Counted from the first letter of the stretch, positions 8,828 through 18,265 are shown. The stretch is DNA of 64,000 bases from Sweltsa coloradensis (GCA_024449915.1 JAMZAV010000154.1:310001-374000); one strand, 5' to 3'. Translations and numbers: made by a program. The notes: generated by a model not told the origin, from the sequence alone.

Positions 8828-8967
8828 AGGGAGGTCCGCGGTGTTGGAGGTCTTCTACACGTGCTTTGTTAGCCGTGTGAGAATATGTTGTGAAAACCCA
8901 AACCTGTCCTAGGGAGCCTAGGACAAACCCCTTCGACCTTCAATGCCAATTTGTCCTCCCTTCTTTT
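8828..8967 (+). ncRNA. Y-RNA-like Pol III transcript, copy 5
   Basis: About 140 nt, ending TTCTTTT (8961-8967). The terminal stem is AGGGAGGUC (8828-8836) with GUCCUCCCU (8953-8961). The upper stem GGUGUUGGAGGUC (8840-8852) pairs with GACCUUCAAUGCC (8935-8947) over 13 positions. Compared with copy 4, the innermost pair is C-G instead of U-A, a compensated double change. The apical hairpin is at 8906-8924. Sequence right of this copy no longer matches the array. Confidence 0.72.
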
Positions 8968-9035
8968 GATCTTTTACAGTGGATTACTATTGTATTACTA
9001 TTTGAACTGAAAGACTAATTTTTAGTCCATAACAA

Positions 9036-9116
9036 GGTGCTTAATACGAGAGAGAGAAATAGAGGGGTAGAGGTAGAGAGAGAACGAGGAGTGAGGGAGA
9101 GGGAGAAAACTAAGAT
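9036..9116. repeat. GA-rich low-complexity tract
   Basis: Purine-rich run (GAGAGAGAAATAGAGGGGTAG and similar) without further structure. Confidence 0.8.
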
Positions 9117-9579
9117 TATAGCAGAAGATTGGGAAGACCGCTAGAAAGGCCCGTTATAATTTCTGTTTTCGAATAGAGATCCATGTCACGTACTTCACTT
9201 GTCAAAACTACAATCAAATGATTGCTTCAGCAGCTGCTGCCAGCAAGAATTTTGTGTTTTCCTACTGACGACACTGAAAAGTTCAGTTCAACCCTTATGT
9301 TGTAGGCTGTAATAGTGTTGAGCCCTAAAACCCAAATAACTAGCTAATAAACTAATAAAGGATCCTTTGTTTGTGTGGAGAGAGAGAGAGATATTGATAT
9401 TGATATTGATATTGATATTGATATTGATATTTATTGACTTAAAGGTGGGCTACATAGGGCTATAAAGCCCCTTTGACCATAGCCAACCTCTACAACATGT
9501 AATACATAAGTATTTTATAATAGATATGTAAGTAATATACTAATCATACTAATTAATTATGCTAATTAAACTATTATTA

Positions 9580-9582
<3 letters not shown>

Positions 9583-9619
<37 letters not shown>

Positions 9620-9620
9620 T
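9583..9620 (+). repeat. (ACT)n microsatellite
   Basis: About 12 ACT units within the 3' UTR of the LINE fragment. Confidence 0.9.
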
Positions 9621-9845
9621 TTCTACTAAACTAATATTAGATACATACTAATAACTGTGGATACAAATTCATACAATTGATGTTGAAAATTGATTGACAA
9701 TAATAAAAACGTATACTATAGTAAATTCTGCAAGCAATTATAATGATGATGCTCTATTCCCAATAGCAAGACTAATATATTGTACACATAATATTAATTA
9801 TTTACTTATACTCCTAGTATACCTAGAAAGCAGTTTATTGTGTAT

Positions 9846-10597
9846 TTAATTTCGGAGAGTTATATTCGACCTGCTAGTATACAATTCAAGTCCAAATTCA
9901 TTCCATAGCCGACTTGCCGTGATAATGAATGATTTATTACATTTTGTTGTGCGATGCTTTGGTATCTGTAACATGTTTCGCGTGTGCCTGTTTGTGCGGT
10001 TATGTATTCTATCCATTCTTGTGAACTTATTATAAATATAGGGGGGAGATTTTGTCTTCATAATTTTCATTGTAAGCATAATTAAGGATAGCATTCGTCG
10101 TTCTTTCAGTTTTAGCCATTTTAAATGAATATAAGATGGGGTTATATGTTCATCACGTCTCACATTTAGAATAAATCGAACACAAGCATTTTGCACTCTT
10201 TGTATTTTAACGTTAAGTGTCTCCGTTAAATCGTTATAAACTATTGAGGCATAATCAATTATGGGAAATATAAGAGCTTGAATTAATATCTTCCGAATGG
10301 ATTGGGGAAGGAAAGGACAGTTACGTTTTAGTTGATGCATGCACGAAATGACTTTTTTAGTTGTATTATTAATGTGGGGTGTCCACGACAAGGTTTCATC
10401 TACTATAAGACCGAGGTTTTTGACATTTTTCTGGTAAGGTATGACCGTGTTATTTATTGTGACTGGGGGAAGTACAGCTGTGTCTACGTTAGCTAATAGT
10501 TTACGATATCCGACTAGCATCAGTTGAGTTTTTTGAACGTTGAGCGATAGGTTATGGTTGACAGCATACTCATTAAGCTTACGTATATCGTGGTTTG
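9846..10597 (-). pseudogene. reverse transcriptase C-terminal fragment, non-LTR retrotransposon
   Basis: About 250 codons without a stop. The sequence starts inside the element (…LNEYAVNHNLSLNVQKTQLM…) and continues through VKNLGLIVDETLSWTPHINN, AL-FPIIDYASIVYND and RVQNACVRFILNVRRDEHIT to a Lys/Arg-rich end with SRLWNEF. These are the thumb and C-terminal motifs of Jockey/CR1-group reverse transcriptases ('LG---D--L-W--HI', 'P---Y-S-V--', 'IQ--QN-C-RFI'). The catalytic YxDD box and the endonuclease domain are missing because the copy is 5'-truncated, so it cannot be active. Confidence 0.8.
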
Positions 10598-10768
10598 CAG
10601 ATAGATAGATAGATAATCGTCTTTATTTTCCAGGCGGGATTAAGGCCAGCCAAACCTTTTCTTCCATCCAACCTTTAATTTAAATACATTTTCAGATTTC
10701 TAATGTGTAAATAACAATTTTGAATTAACAATAAAATATTTGATAAAATAACATTAATTTACATTTTT

Positions 10769-10806
<38 letters not shown>
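10598..10806 (-). mobile_element. LINE 3' end with GATA tail, plus (AG)n
   Basis: On the minus strand this ends in AATAAAGACGATTATC followed by TATC repeats (plus strand 10599-10617). It is bordered on its other side by an (AG)n run at 10771-10806. No coding capacity is left. It interrupts the reverse transcriptase frame of the element at 9386-10597. Confidence 0.5.
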
Positions 10807-10811
<5 letters not shown>

Positions 10812-10855
10812 GTCGCAACAAGAGTTTGTGAAGTATATTGGCATGCCGGTTCTGA

Positions 10856-11512
10856 ATGTACTCCCCATTATTGGTGGAAACACCCCTTTACCCAAGCACT
10901 GTTTCAGAGATGAAAATCCTGGGTGTAACAGTTGCGAAGGACCTCAAATGGAACATTCAAACAGAGATTGTGAGAAATAAAGCAGCCAAACTCCTAGGAT
11001 TTTTATCTAGAACTCTACATAATGCTCGACCTAGTGTTAAAAGAACTGTATATATAAGTTTGATCAAATCTGTAATTACGTACGGTTGCCCTGCATGGCA
11101 TCCGACCACACAGGTAAACATAACAAAGCTTGAATCAATACAGAACAGGGCAACGAGATTCATAACGAATAGAAAGGACTGTGGACGCTCTGAGAGGCTA
11201 GAATTGTGTAATATACTGTCGATTGATAACTCTCTTAGAGAAATTGATGTTATGTATATAAAAAAAATGTTCCTAAACATCGTGGATTTAGACCCATTGA
11301 CAAGAGTGCAGCTCGGGTATAGATCTGTCCGGTACGACAAAGGAGTCACTTTGTATCCACCATTCGCGCGGACAGAACAATACAAGAGAGGGTTCTTTTG
11401 TCGCGCAATTGCCTCGCTTAACTCTTTAGAGCAAAATACTAGGCAATTGAGCGACATTAAAACTTTTGGAACCAACTTGAGATGTGGCCTACTCGAAAGT
11501 CAAGCAGCTTGA
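10856..11512 (+). pseudogene. reverse transcriptase C-terminal fragment, non-LTR retrotransposon
   Basis: About 218 residues: EMKILGVTVAKDLKWN, VRNKAAKLLGFLSRTL, SLIKSVITYGCPAWHP, LESIQNRATRFITNRKDCGR and so on. 'LGVT---DLKWN', 'Y--L--S---YG-P-W' and 'IQ-RA-RFI' are RT thumb and C-terminal motifs of Jockey/CR1-type elements. It is a different family from the minus-strand copy at 9846-10597. The N-terminal part, with the catalytic residues, is absent, and the first codons appear frame-shifted near 10850. Confidence 0.8.
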
Positions 11513-11576
11513 CCATAGACTCGAATGTAAATAAACAACACGAACTGAACTCGTCACAGACATGCATATTGCATAC

Positions 11577-11765
11577 ACACGAACACTCTCTCATACTCAC
11601 ACTCGAACTCGCACTCGCACTCGCACTCACACTCACACCCACACTCACACTCACACTCACATCAACACTCACACTCACACTCACACTCACACTCACACCA
11701 CACTCACACTCACACACACACTCACATGCTCACGCTCACTCACACTCTCACAAACGCACTCACTT
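11577..11765 (+). repeat. (ACTCAC)n low-complexity tract
   Basis: Imperfect CACTCA/CACACT hexamers in the 3' UTR of the LINE. The Thr-His and Ser-Val rich frames here are repeat by-products. Confidence 0.9.
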
Positions 11766-12045
11766 CCCCCACGCACTCATGTACCACACTCTCCTCACAG
11801 CCTCCCCACAAATCTTAATAACACTTATGTCATCCATTATTTTATTTTTTCACGCCACCTCCAGTAGCTTTAATATCTGTACATAACATATTACGCATAA
11901 ATAGCATTACTTTAGGTTTAGACAGTAGTTAAGATTATATTTAGATCATACACTGGTGGTAAGGCACATGTTGTTATGGGGCCTTGCTCTACTCTTGCCA
12001 CCAGCAATGTGCTTGTATTACTGTAATTCAATCATGTTGAAAATA

Positions 12046-12046
<1 letters not shown>

Positions 12047-12102
<56 letters not shown>
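12047..12102 (+). repeat. (AAT)n LINE tail
   Basis: About 18 AAT units that mark the 3' end of the LINE copy. Confidence 0.9.
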
Positions 12103-12104
<2 letters not shown>

Positions 12105-12114
12105 TCTTGGCACT

Positions 12115-12192
12115 GCCTCCTGGATGCTAGCTACGAGCTATCAAGTGGACCCTGGCTACAAGGAACTAGAAGTAGCATCGAGGAGGCCGTGG
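12115..12192. mobile_element. possible MITE-H related hairpin at left edge of exon array
   Basis: Starts with CACTGCCTCCTGGATGCTA and ends with GTAGCATCGAGGAGGCCGTG, imperfectly inverted to each other and similar to the short hAT-type hairpins at 28414 and 59344. The right arm runs into the exon-derived array (exon text there reads GAGGCCGTGG), and several units inside the array carry the same GAGGAGGCCG junction. The relationship is suggestive only. Confidence 0.35.
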
Positions 12193-15100
12193 ATCGTGAT
12201 GTATATTTATCTCTATCTTCTTGTTCCCCAGGTATCCCAGCCGCCGTGTCCTTCCCCCACTTCTACCTGTCCGACCCTGCTCATAGGGGCCCGTGGATCG
12301 TGAGTATTTTTATCTTTTTTTGGGTTCCCCGGGTTTATCCCAGCCGCGTTTTCCTTCCCCTTTTTAAACCGCCCCGCCCCCTGCTCTACTAGGGGCCCGG
12401 GGATGGTGTTTGTATATTTATCTCTATTTCTTTTTCCCCCAAGGTTCCCACCCCGCCGGGGTCTTCCCCCACTTCAAACCGGCCGACCCTGCCCCTACTA
12501 GGGGCCCGTGGTCTTGAGGGTATATTCTTCTTTTTCCCCATTTACCCCGGGCCGCCGGGCCCTTCCCCCCAAATTCTACCTGCCCAAACCCGGCTCACTA
12601 GGGGCCCGTGGATCGTGATGTATTTTTTTCTCTACCCTTTTTGGGTTCCCGGGTATCCCAGCCCCCCCGGGGCCCTTCCCCCCACTTCTCCCTGCCCGCC
12701 CCTGCTCTACAGGGGCCGGGTCGTGATGTTTTTTTTACCCTCTATCTTCTTTTTCCCCCGGGTATCCCACCCGCCTTTGTTTTCCCCACTTCTACCTTTT
12801 TTTCCGGGGGGGGGGGGGGGCCCCCTCCCTCTACAGGGGGCCGTGGATCGTGATGTTTTTTTTCTCTATCTTCCTTTCCCCCGGGTTTATCCCAGGGGCC
12901 GTGCCCTTTCCCCAAACTTCTACCGGCCCCCCCCTCTCTACTAGACCCGTGGAGGGTCTGTTTCCAGCAAGACGAGGAGGCCGTGGTTTGGGGATCTCAT
13001 CTTCTTTTTTTTTCCCCCCCAAGGGACCCACCCCCGTGCCCCCTTCCCCCACTTCTACCTGTCCGACCCTGCTCTACTAGAGGCCGTGGATCGTGATGTT
13101 ATTTTATCCCCTATTTCTTTTTTCCCCAGGTACCCCAGCCCCCGGGGCCTTTTCCCCCACTTCTACCGGTCCGACCCTGCTTTTAAAGGGGCCCGTGGAT
13201 CGGTGTAATTTTTTCCCCCAAATTTCTTGTTCCCGGGTATCCCACCCGCCTTTGGTCCTTCCCCCACTTCTCCCTTTGTCCGACCCTCCCTTCACTAGGG
13301 GCCGTGGATCGTGATGTATTTTTAAAACCCCTCTATTTCTTGCCCCAGGTATCCCAGCCGCCGGGCCCTTTCCCCCCACTTCTACCGGTCCGCCCCTGTT
13401 TAAAAAAAGGGGCCCGGGGATCGTGATGAAATTTTTATCTCTTTTTTTCTTTTTCCCCCAGGTACCCCGCCCCCGTGCCCCTTTCCCCCACTTCAAACCT
13501 GTCGACCCTGCTCTACTAGAGGCCGTGGATCGTGATGTATTTTTATCTCTATCTTCTTGGTCCCCCAAGGTACCCCAGCCGCCGTGTCCCCCCCCAAAAA
13601 CTTTACCTGTCCGCCCCCTCCCTATACTAGGGGCCCGTGGGGGGGTTCGGCCCCCAGTCAAGAAAGATCCCCGCGTGATGTATATTTATCTCTATCTTCT
13701 TGTTCCCCAGGTATCCCAGCCGCCGTGTCCTTCCCCCACTTCTACCTGTCCGACCCTGCTCTACTAGAGGCCGTGGAGGGTCTAGCTCCAGTCAAGAAAG
13801 ATCACGCGTGATGTATTTTTAATCTCTATTTTCCCGGTTCCCCGGGTCCCAGCCCCCGGGGTGTTCCCCCACTTCTACCTGTCCGACCCTGCTCTACTAG
13901 AGGCCGTGGATCGTGATGTATATTTATCTCTATCTTCTTTTTTCCCCAAAGGTATCCAGCCCCGTGTCCTTCCCCCCTTCTCCCGGGCCCGACCCTGCTT
14001 ACTAGGGGGCCGGGGAAAGGGATGTATTTTTATCTCTATTTCTTTTTCCCCCAGGTATCCCAGCCCCCGTTTTCCTTCCCCATTTTCTACCTGTCCGACC
14101 CTCCCTTACTAGGGGCCCGTGGGGGGGTCTAGCCCCAAGTCAAAAAAAGATCACGCGTGATGATATTTTTTCTCTATCTTCTTGTTCCCCGGGATCCCAG
14201 CCCCCCTTTGTCCTTCCCCCACTTCTACCTGTCCGCCCCTGTTTACTAGGGGCCCGTGGATCGTGATGATTTTTATCTCACCCTTCTTTTTCCCCCGGGT
14301 ATCCCACCCGCCGTGTCCTTCCCCCATTTTAAAACCGGGCCCGCCCCTGTTTTACTAGAGGCCGTGGATCGTGTGTATATTTTTCTCTATCTTTTTGGGT
14401 TCCCCAGGTATCCCAGCCCCCTTTGTTTTTTCCCCCACTTCTCCCTGTCCGACCTGCTCAATAGGGGGCCTTTGGATCGTGATGTTATTTATCTCTATTT
14501 TTGTTCCCCAGGTATCCCCAGCCCCCGCCTTTGCCCCTTCCCCCCCTTCTACCTTTGCCCGGGCCGCCCCTGCTCTACTAGGGCCCGTGGATCGTGAGGT
14601 ATATTTATCTCTATCTTTTTTTCCCCAGGAAAAAATTTCCCAGCCGCCGTGCCCTTTCCCCCCAAATTTACCTGCCGACCCCTTCAAAATAGACCCGGGG
14701 GGAGGGTCTAGCTCCAGTAGCTTTCGAGGAGGCCGTGGATCGTGAGGGTATATTATCTTATTTCTTTTTCCCCCGGGTTTACCAGCCCCCCTTTGCCCTT
14801 TTCCCCTTTTTTCCCCTGTCCCCCCCTTTCTATAGAGGCCGGGGAGGGTCTGGGCTCCATTTAGCATGGAGGAGGCCGGGGATCGTGATGTAATTTATCT
14901 TTTTTTCTTGTTCCCCGGGTATCCAAGCAGCCCAGCCCCCCCCTCCTCCCCCACTTCTACCTGTCCCCCCCTGCTCTACTAGAGGCCGGGGAAAAGGTGA
15001 GTATATTTCTCTATCTTTTTGTTCCCCAGGAAACCCCAGCCGCCGTGCCCCCCCACTTTTACCTGCCCGGGACCCGGGGCTCGCTAGAGGCCGGGATCGG

Positions 15101-15620
15101 ATGTTTTTTTTAAATCTCTATCTTCTTGTCCCCCAGGTCCCCCAGCCGCCGTGTCCCTTCCCCCACTTCTACCTGTCGCCCCTCCCTTCATAGGGGGGGC
15201 CGTGGAGGGTCAAAGCTCCATTTCAAAAAAAGATCACGCTGATGTAAATTTATCTTTTTCTTTTTTTCCCAGGTATCCCCCCGCCGTGCCCTTTCCCCCA
15301 CTTCTCCCTGCCCGACCCGCTCTACTAGAGGGGGGGGGTGGATCGTGAGGTATATTTACCCTTTATCTTCTTTTTCCCCCAGGTATCCAGCCGCCGTGCC
15401 CTTCCCCATTCTACCGGGTCCGACCCGGCTCACTAGAGGCCCGTGGATCGTGATGTAATTTTTTCTCTTTTTTTTTCCCCAGGTACCCCGGGCCGCCGTG
15501 CCCTTCCCCCAAACTTCTACCTTTTCGCCCCTTTCCCTTAAAAGAGGCGTGGAGGGTCTAGCTCCAGTAGATCGAGGGGGCCGGGGGATCGTGGGTTATA
15601 TTTATCTTCTTTTTCCCCAG
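12190..15620 (+). repeat. tandem array of CD36-family exon 5' part plus splice acceptor (about 105-bp unit)
   Basis: About 33 degenerate units. A clean unit has the pyrimidine tract and acceptor (TCTATCTTCTTGTTCCCCAG) directly followed by exon text coding GIPAAVSFPHFYLSDP and ALLEAVD, then ATCGTGATGTATATTTATC leading to the next acceptor. Clean examples start at 12232 and 13711. Some units carry more exon (GGTCTAGCTCCAGTCAAGAA, AGATCACGCG) before returning to the acceptor region. The clean unit is 105 bp with no stop in the exon frame, so it reads as a 35-residue repeat. Each unit keeps an AG acceptor, but I see no matching donor. Many units have homopolymer-type corruptions. It is a tandem duplication within a gene, either real or inflated by assembly. 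Confidence 0.85.
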
Positions 15621-15743
15621 GTACCCCAGCCCCCGTGTCCTTCCCCCACTTCTACCTGTCCGACCCTGCTCTACTAGAGGCCGTGGAGGGTCTAGCCCCA
15701 GTCAAAAAAGATAAACGCGTCGTTCGTAGCCATCCAAACCCGG
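15621..15743 (+). CDS. CD36 / scavenger receptor class B family, exon after array (last, full-length copy)
   Basis: The acceptor is TTTTTCCCCAG at 15610-15620. The frame completes the Gly codon left by the exon at 1067-1185 and reads, allowing for one or two base errors, GIPAAVSFPHFYLSDPALLE, AVEGLAPVKKD, then S-FVAIQTR. 'SFPHFY-SDP-LL-AVEGL-P' is one of the most conserved segments of the CD36 family. Unlike the array units, this copy continues into the segment before IQTR and ends at CCCGG with a GTTAAGG donor (expected GTAAGG). The length is 123 bp against 122 expected from the clean reading; the extra base lies in AAAAAAGATAAACGCG. Confidence 0.75.
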
Positions 15744-16378
15744 GTTAAGGAAGGACAACGTTCATTTATCGGCAAACACTCCCTTCTAGATGTATTTGTT
15801 AATTTTTAATACTTCCATCCAAAATTTAAAAAAAATATCCCGACCTAGGTTTTTAATACATTTAATTTTTGGATTGTATTAAAAATGAGCAAAGAGTTGC
15901 AATTATTACAAGTCAATTGTACTATCAGTTTATTCCCTCGTTACACCAATGCTTTACACTAGAAGTAAAAACCCAATTTGGGAAAATTTCAAAGGGTTTT
16001 TGACTAAAAAAAACTTCGAAAAATGCGATTCCTGTTTTTGGGCACCCAAATGGGGGTTTTCCTAAAAATTTAAATCCAATGTATGTTGGTTCACTCCTCT
16101 TTGTGGATCCGGGCACTGTGTTCAACTAGGTATATTGGAGGTATAGAGAGTAATTAATTTCCCCGCATTCGGGATTTTTTAAGGGCTACCATAAGAAAAA
16201 AACCCCCAAATCGGGATTTTTAGCCTCGGGGCGGGATTCGAATCCCCGGGGCCTCCCGTATAAAAGGGCTCGCTCTTTACGCTAGAGCTTGAGGGTATCC
16301 AAACCCCAAGGGAAACCCGTTTTTTTTACCCCAAAAAAGATAAACGTTTAATAAATACGTCTTTATTATGTCTTTCAG
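15744..16378 (+). other. intron, with tRNA-like SINE remnant
   Basis: Non-coding, with signs of base-level errors (runs of doubled or replaced bases). Near 16226-16290 the text GGCGGGATTCGAATCCCCGG, GCCTCCCGTAT and GAGGGTATCC suggests a corrupted SINE-A head on the minus strand. No gene. Confidence 0.45.
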
Positions 16379-16506
16379 GACTTCGGAATCCCAATGGAGG
16401 TGCATTCCAGGATCCAGACCAATATCGTGGTTTTAAAAAAAAACCCAAATACAACCCCCCCGCCCCGCGGATTCGTAACCCGGGGCGCCCTATTTGGGTG
16501 GATCTG
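16379..16506 (+). CDS. CD36 / scavenger receptor class B family, exon (IPMEVHSRIQTNIVV)
   Basis: The acceptor TGTCTTTCAG ends at 16378. The frame reads DFGIPMEVHSRIQTNIVV directly after the Arg at the end of the previous exon. This matches the family's '---G-P------R-Q-N---' beta-strand region. The middle of the exon (16435-16490) is corrupted. The end, CCT ATT TGG GTG GAT CTG before a GTAGGT donor, reads PIWVDL, close to the family's 'P--W-EEG' motif just before the membrane-proximal region. The call is firm for the first 54 bases and inferred for the remainder. Confidence 0.7.
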
Positions 16507-16747
16507 GTAGGTGGAACTCTTTCTAGAATGAGAGGGGAAATTTACGAAAAAATTTATGAGCTGATGTTGTTTTCATGATTTATCCTTCCCGTGGCCAAAA
16601 ATCAGCAGGAGCACAAAAATCCCAGGGGATTTCCAAAAGTTTATCAGTGGGGCCAATGTTTAAACATTCTGGAAGGGGTGGGGGGCCCGGAGGGGGGGGT
16701 GGGGACAGGATAAAAGTTTGGGGCGGGGCCCCTTGTGATTTGATACA

Positions 16748-16890
16748 GTGAAATTTATTTATTATTTATTTATTTTTTTATTTATTTTTATTTTTATATT
16801 ATTTATTTTATTTTTGTTTATTTTTTTATTTTTTTTTTTTATTTTATTTAAAAATTATTTTTTTATTTATTTTTATTTATTTATTGACGA
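16748..16890. repeat. T-rich (TTTAT)n low-complexity tract
   Basis: ATTTATTTATTTTT-type sequence without coding value. The hydrophobic Phe/Ile-rich frame on the plus strand is a by-product. Confidence 0.9.
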
Positions 16891-17090
16891 CTTAAATACA
16901 GCTTTACAGCCATTTTACATTGAATCTTATAACATAAAATCATTTTTTTTTTTACATTTTTCTTTATCGTAAAGTGATTCAGAGAGAAACTATAGGAAAT
17001 TCCAGAAATATAATCAATTCCCCTGACTATTCCAGACCCCTGATAACGCCTGTTATGTTGAATCACTAAATGTTTCCCCGTGTCCTACAG

Positions 17091-17150
17091 TGCATAGAGG
17101 AGCTGCCCTCCGGAGTGCTGGACCTGGTCAGGGCCCGGGCCCCCAGATAG
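17091..17150 (+). CDS. CD36 / scavenger receptor class B family, exon (CIEELPSGVLDLV), 3' end unclear
   Basis: The acceptor GTGTCCTACAG ends at 17090. The frame in phase with the previous donor gives CIEELPSGVLDLVRARAP, matching 'GIEELP--VLDLV' just before the C-terminal membrane segment of CD36 proteins. The literal sequence then meets TAG at 17148. With one base removed (AGATAG to GATAG) the frame would continue as PDSAVLI, so the stop is probably an assembly error. I cannot place a donor, and the C-terminal transmembrane segment is not identified. Confidence 0.65.
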   Translation, partial: CIEELPSGVLDLVRARAPR

Positions 17151-17334
17151 CGCCGTGCTGATCAAAAGGGGTGGAGAAACGGGTTTTCGGGGTGGGCGTC
17201 GCCTAAACCCCCATCGCCGTTTTCCTTCCCCCCCCCCCCCCTTTTTAAGGGGAGAGGATACCCCCCGCTCCCGGAAGTACGGGGGCGAAACCCGGGACGA
17301 GAAAGAGTTCAGGCTTAAAGGGTAGTGGGCGGTC

Positions 17335-18265
17335 ATAAGGAACGAGGACCCACTTGTCCCTAGCCCGGTATAAGGAACAAAGGGCTACTTAAAAGGGTAT
17401 AAGGAACGAGGATACTTCAAGCCGGTCAAACCAACGAGGAAACCGTCATAGCCGGTCTAAGGGAAAAAAGGGGAAACTCTAGCCCGGGCATAAGGAAAAG
17501 AGGGTAAATTTATAGCCGGTATAAGGAACGAGGCCCACTTCATAGGGCCGGGATAGGAAAAGAGGACTTTCTTGTTATGCCGGTATAAGTAACGAGGGTA
17601 CGGCAAAAGCCCGGGCATAAGGGAAAGAGGACTATTCTAGCCGGGGGCCCCTAAGGGAAAGGGGCTACTTCATAGCCCGTCATAAGGAACTAGGACTACT
17701 TCATAGCCGTCATAAGGAACAAGGAATACTCATAGCCGGTCATAGGAACAAGGACTACTTCATAGCCCGTCATAAAGAACAAGACTACTTGTATAAAGCC
17801 GCGTCATAAGTAACGAGGACTACTGTCATAGCCGGTCATAAGGAACGAGGACTACTTAATAGCCGGTCATAAGGAACAAGGACTACTTCATAACCGATCA
17901 TAAGGAACGAGGACTACTTCATAGCCGGTCATAAGGAACGAGGATACTTCATAGCCGATCATAAGGAACAGGAATACTTCATAGCCGGTCATAAGGAACG
18001 AGGACTACTTCATAGCCGGTCATAAGGAACGAGGACTACTACATAGCCGGTCATAAGGAACGAGGACTACTTCATAGCCGGTCATAAGGAACGAGGACTA
18101 CTTCATAGCCGGTCATAAGGAACGAGGACTACTTCATAGCCGGTCATAAGGAACGAGGACTACTTCATAGCCGGTCATAAGGAAACAGGACTACTTCATA
18201 GCCGGTCATAAGGAACGAGGACTTCTTCATAGCCGGTCATAAGGAACGAGGATTACTTGTCATAG
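17335..18265 (+). repeat. 31-bp minisatellite, about 30 copies
   Basis: Unit CATAAGGAACGAGGACTACT + TCATAGCCGGT. Copies are well conserved on the right (17880-18265) and corrupted on the left (17335-17700). The array begins about 185 bp after the CD36-family exon at 17091. There are no unique spacers between repeats, so it is not a CRISPR array. Confidence 0.95.

Larger units (their letters stand above)
3610..8970 (+). repeat. tandem array of five ncRNA gene units (1.17-1.36 kb each)
   Basis: Five units each contain a conserved upstream region (TTACTTTAA, ACACAATCTGTG, GTCTCTC, AGATAAATT), a TATA box and a structured RNA gene. The RNA 5' ends are spaced 1360, 1211, 1174 and 1242 bp apart. 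Spacers 1 to 3 carry the same SINE-C copy at the same position with the same flanks, so the SINE was present before those units were duplicated. Spacer 4 lacks the SINE and holds MITE-B. The array lies on the same strand as the CD36-family exons, inside their 11-kb intron. Confidence 0.85.
9386..10597 (-). mobile_element. 5'-truncated non-LTR retrotransposon (LINE-1 of window)
   Basis: On the minus strand an open frame (9846-10597, next entry) is followed by a 3' UTR of about 400 bp. The element ends in a terminal hexanucleotide repeat (ATATTG on the plus strand, 9391-9430), which is typical of LINE 3' ends. The 5' side is cut at about 10597, where a second LINE 3' end with a GATA repeat abuts it. 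Confidence 0.75.
10808..12102 (+). mobile_element. 5'-truncated non-LTR retrotransposon (LINE-3 of window)
   Basis: Contains an RT C-terminal frame (10856-11512), a 3' UTR with CACTC-type repeats (11577-11765), the segment GGGGCCTTGCTCTACTCTTG (11980) and a terminal (AAT)n tail at 12047-12102. The same 3' UTR segment recurs at 61484-61503, so this is a multi-copy family. Confidence 0.75.

Noticed and set aside
3841..8967. Array RNAs as U6, 5S, 7SK, SRP, vault or U-snRNA genes
   Set aside because: None of the conserved internal sequences of those RNAs can be seen, and the lengths do not fit. The paired ends with GGUCCG and UUGAC fit Y RNA better.
12615..14867. Pro-rich and Gly-rich frames on both strands across 12.2-15.3 kb
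   Set aside because: They are products of the corrupted exon-derived array. Only the frame of the CD36 exon has family motifs.
17335..18265. 31-bp repeat array as CRISPR
   Set aside because: The repeats are contiguous with no spacers and the genome is eukaryotic. The same applies to the 32-, 37- and 41-bp arrays.
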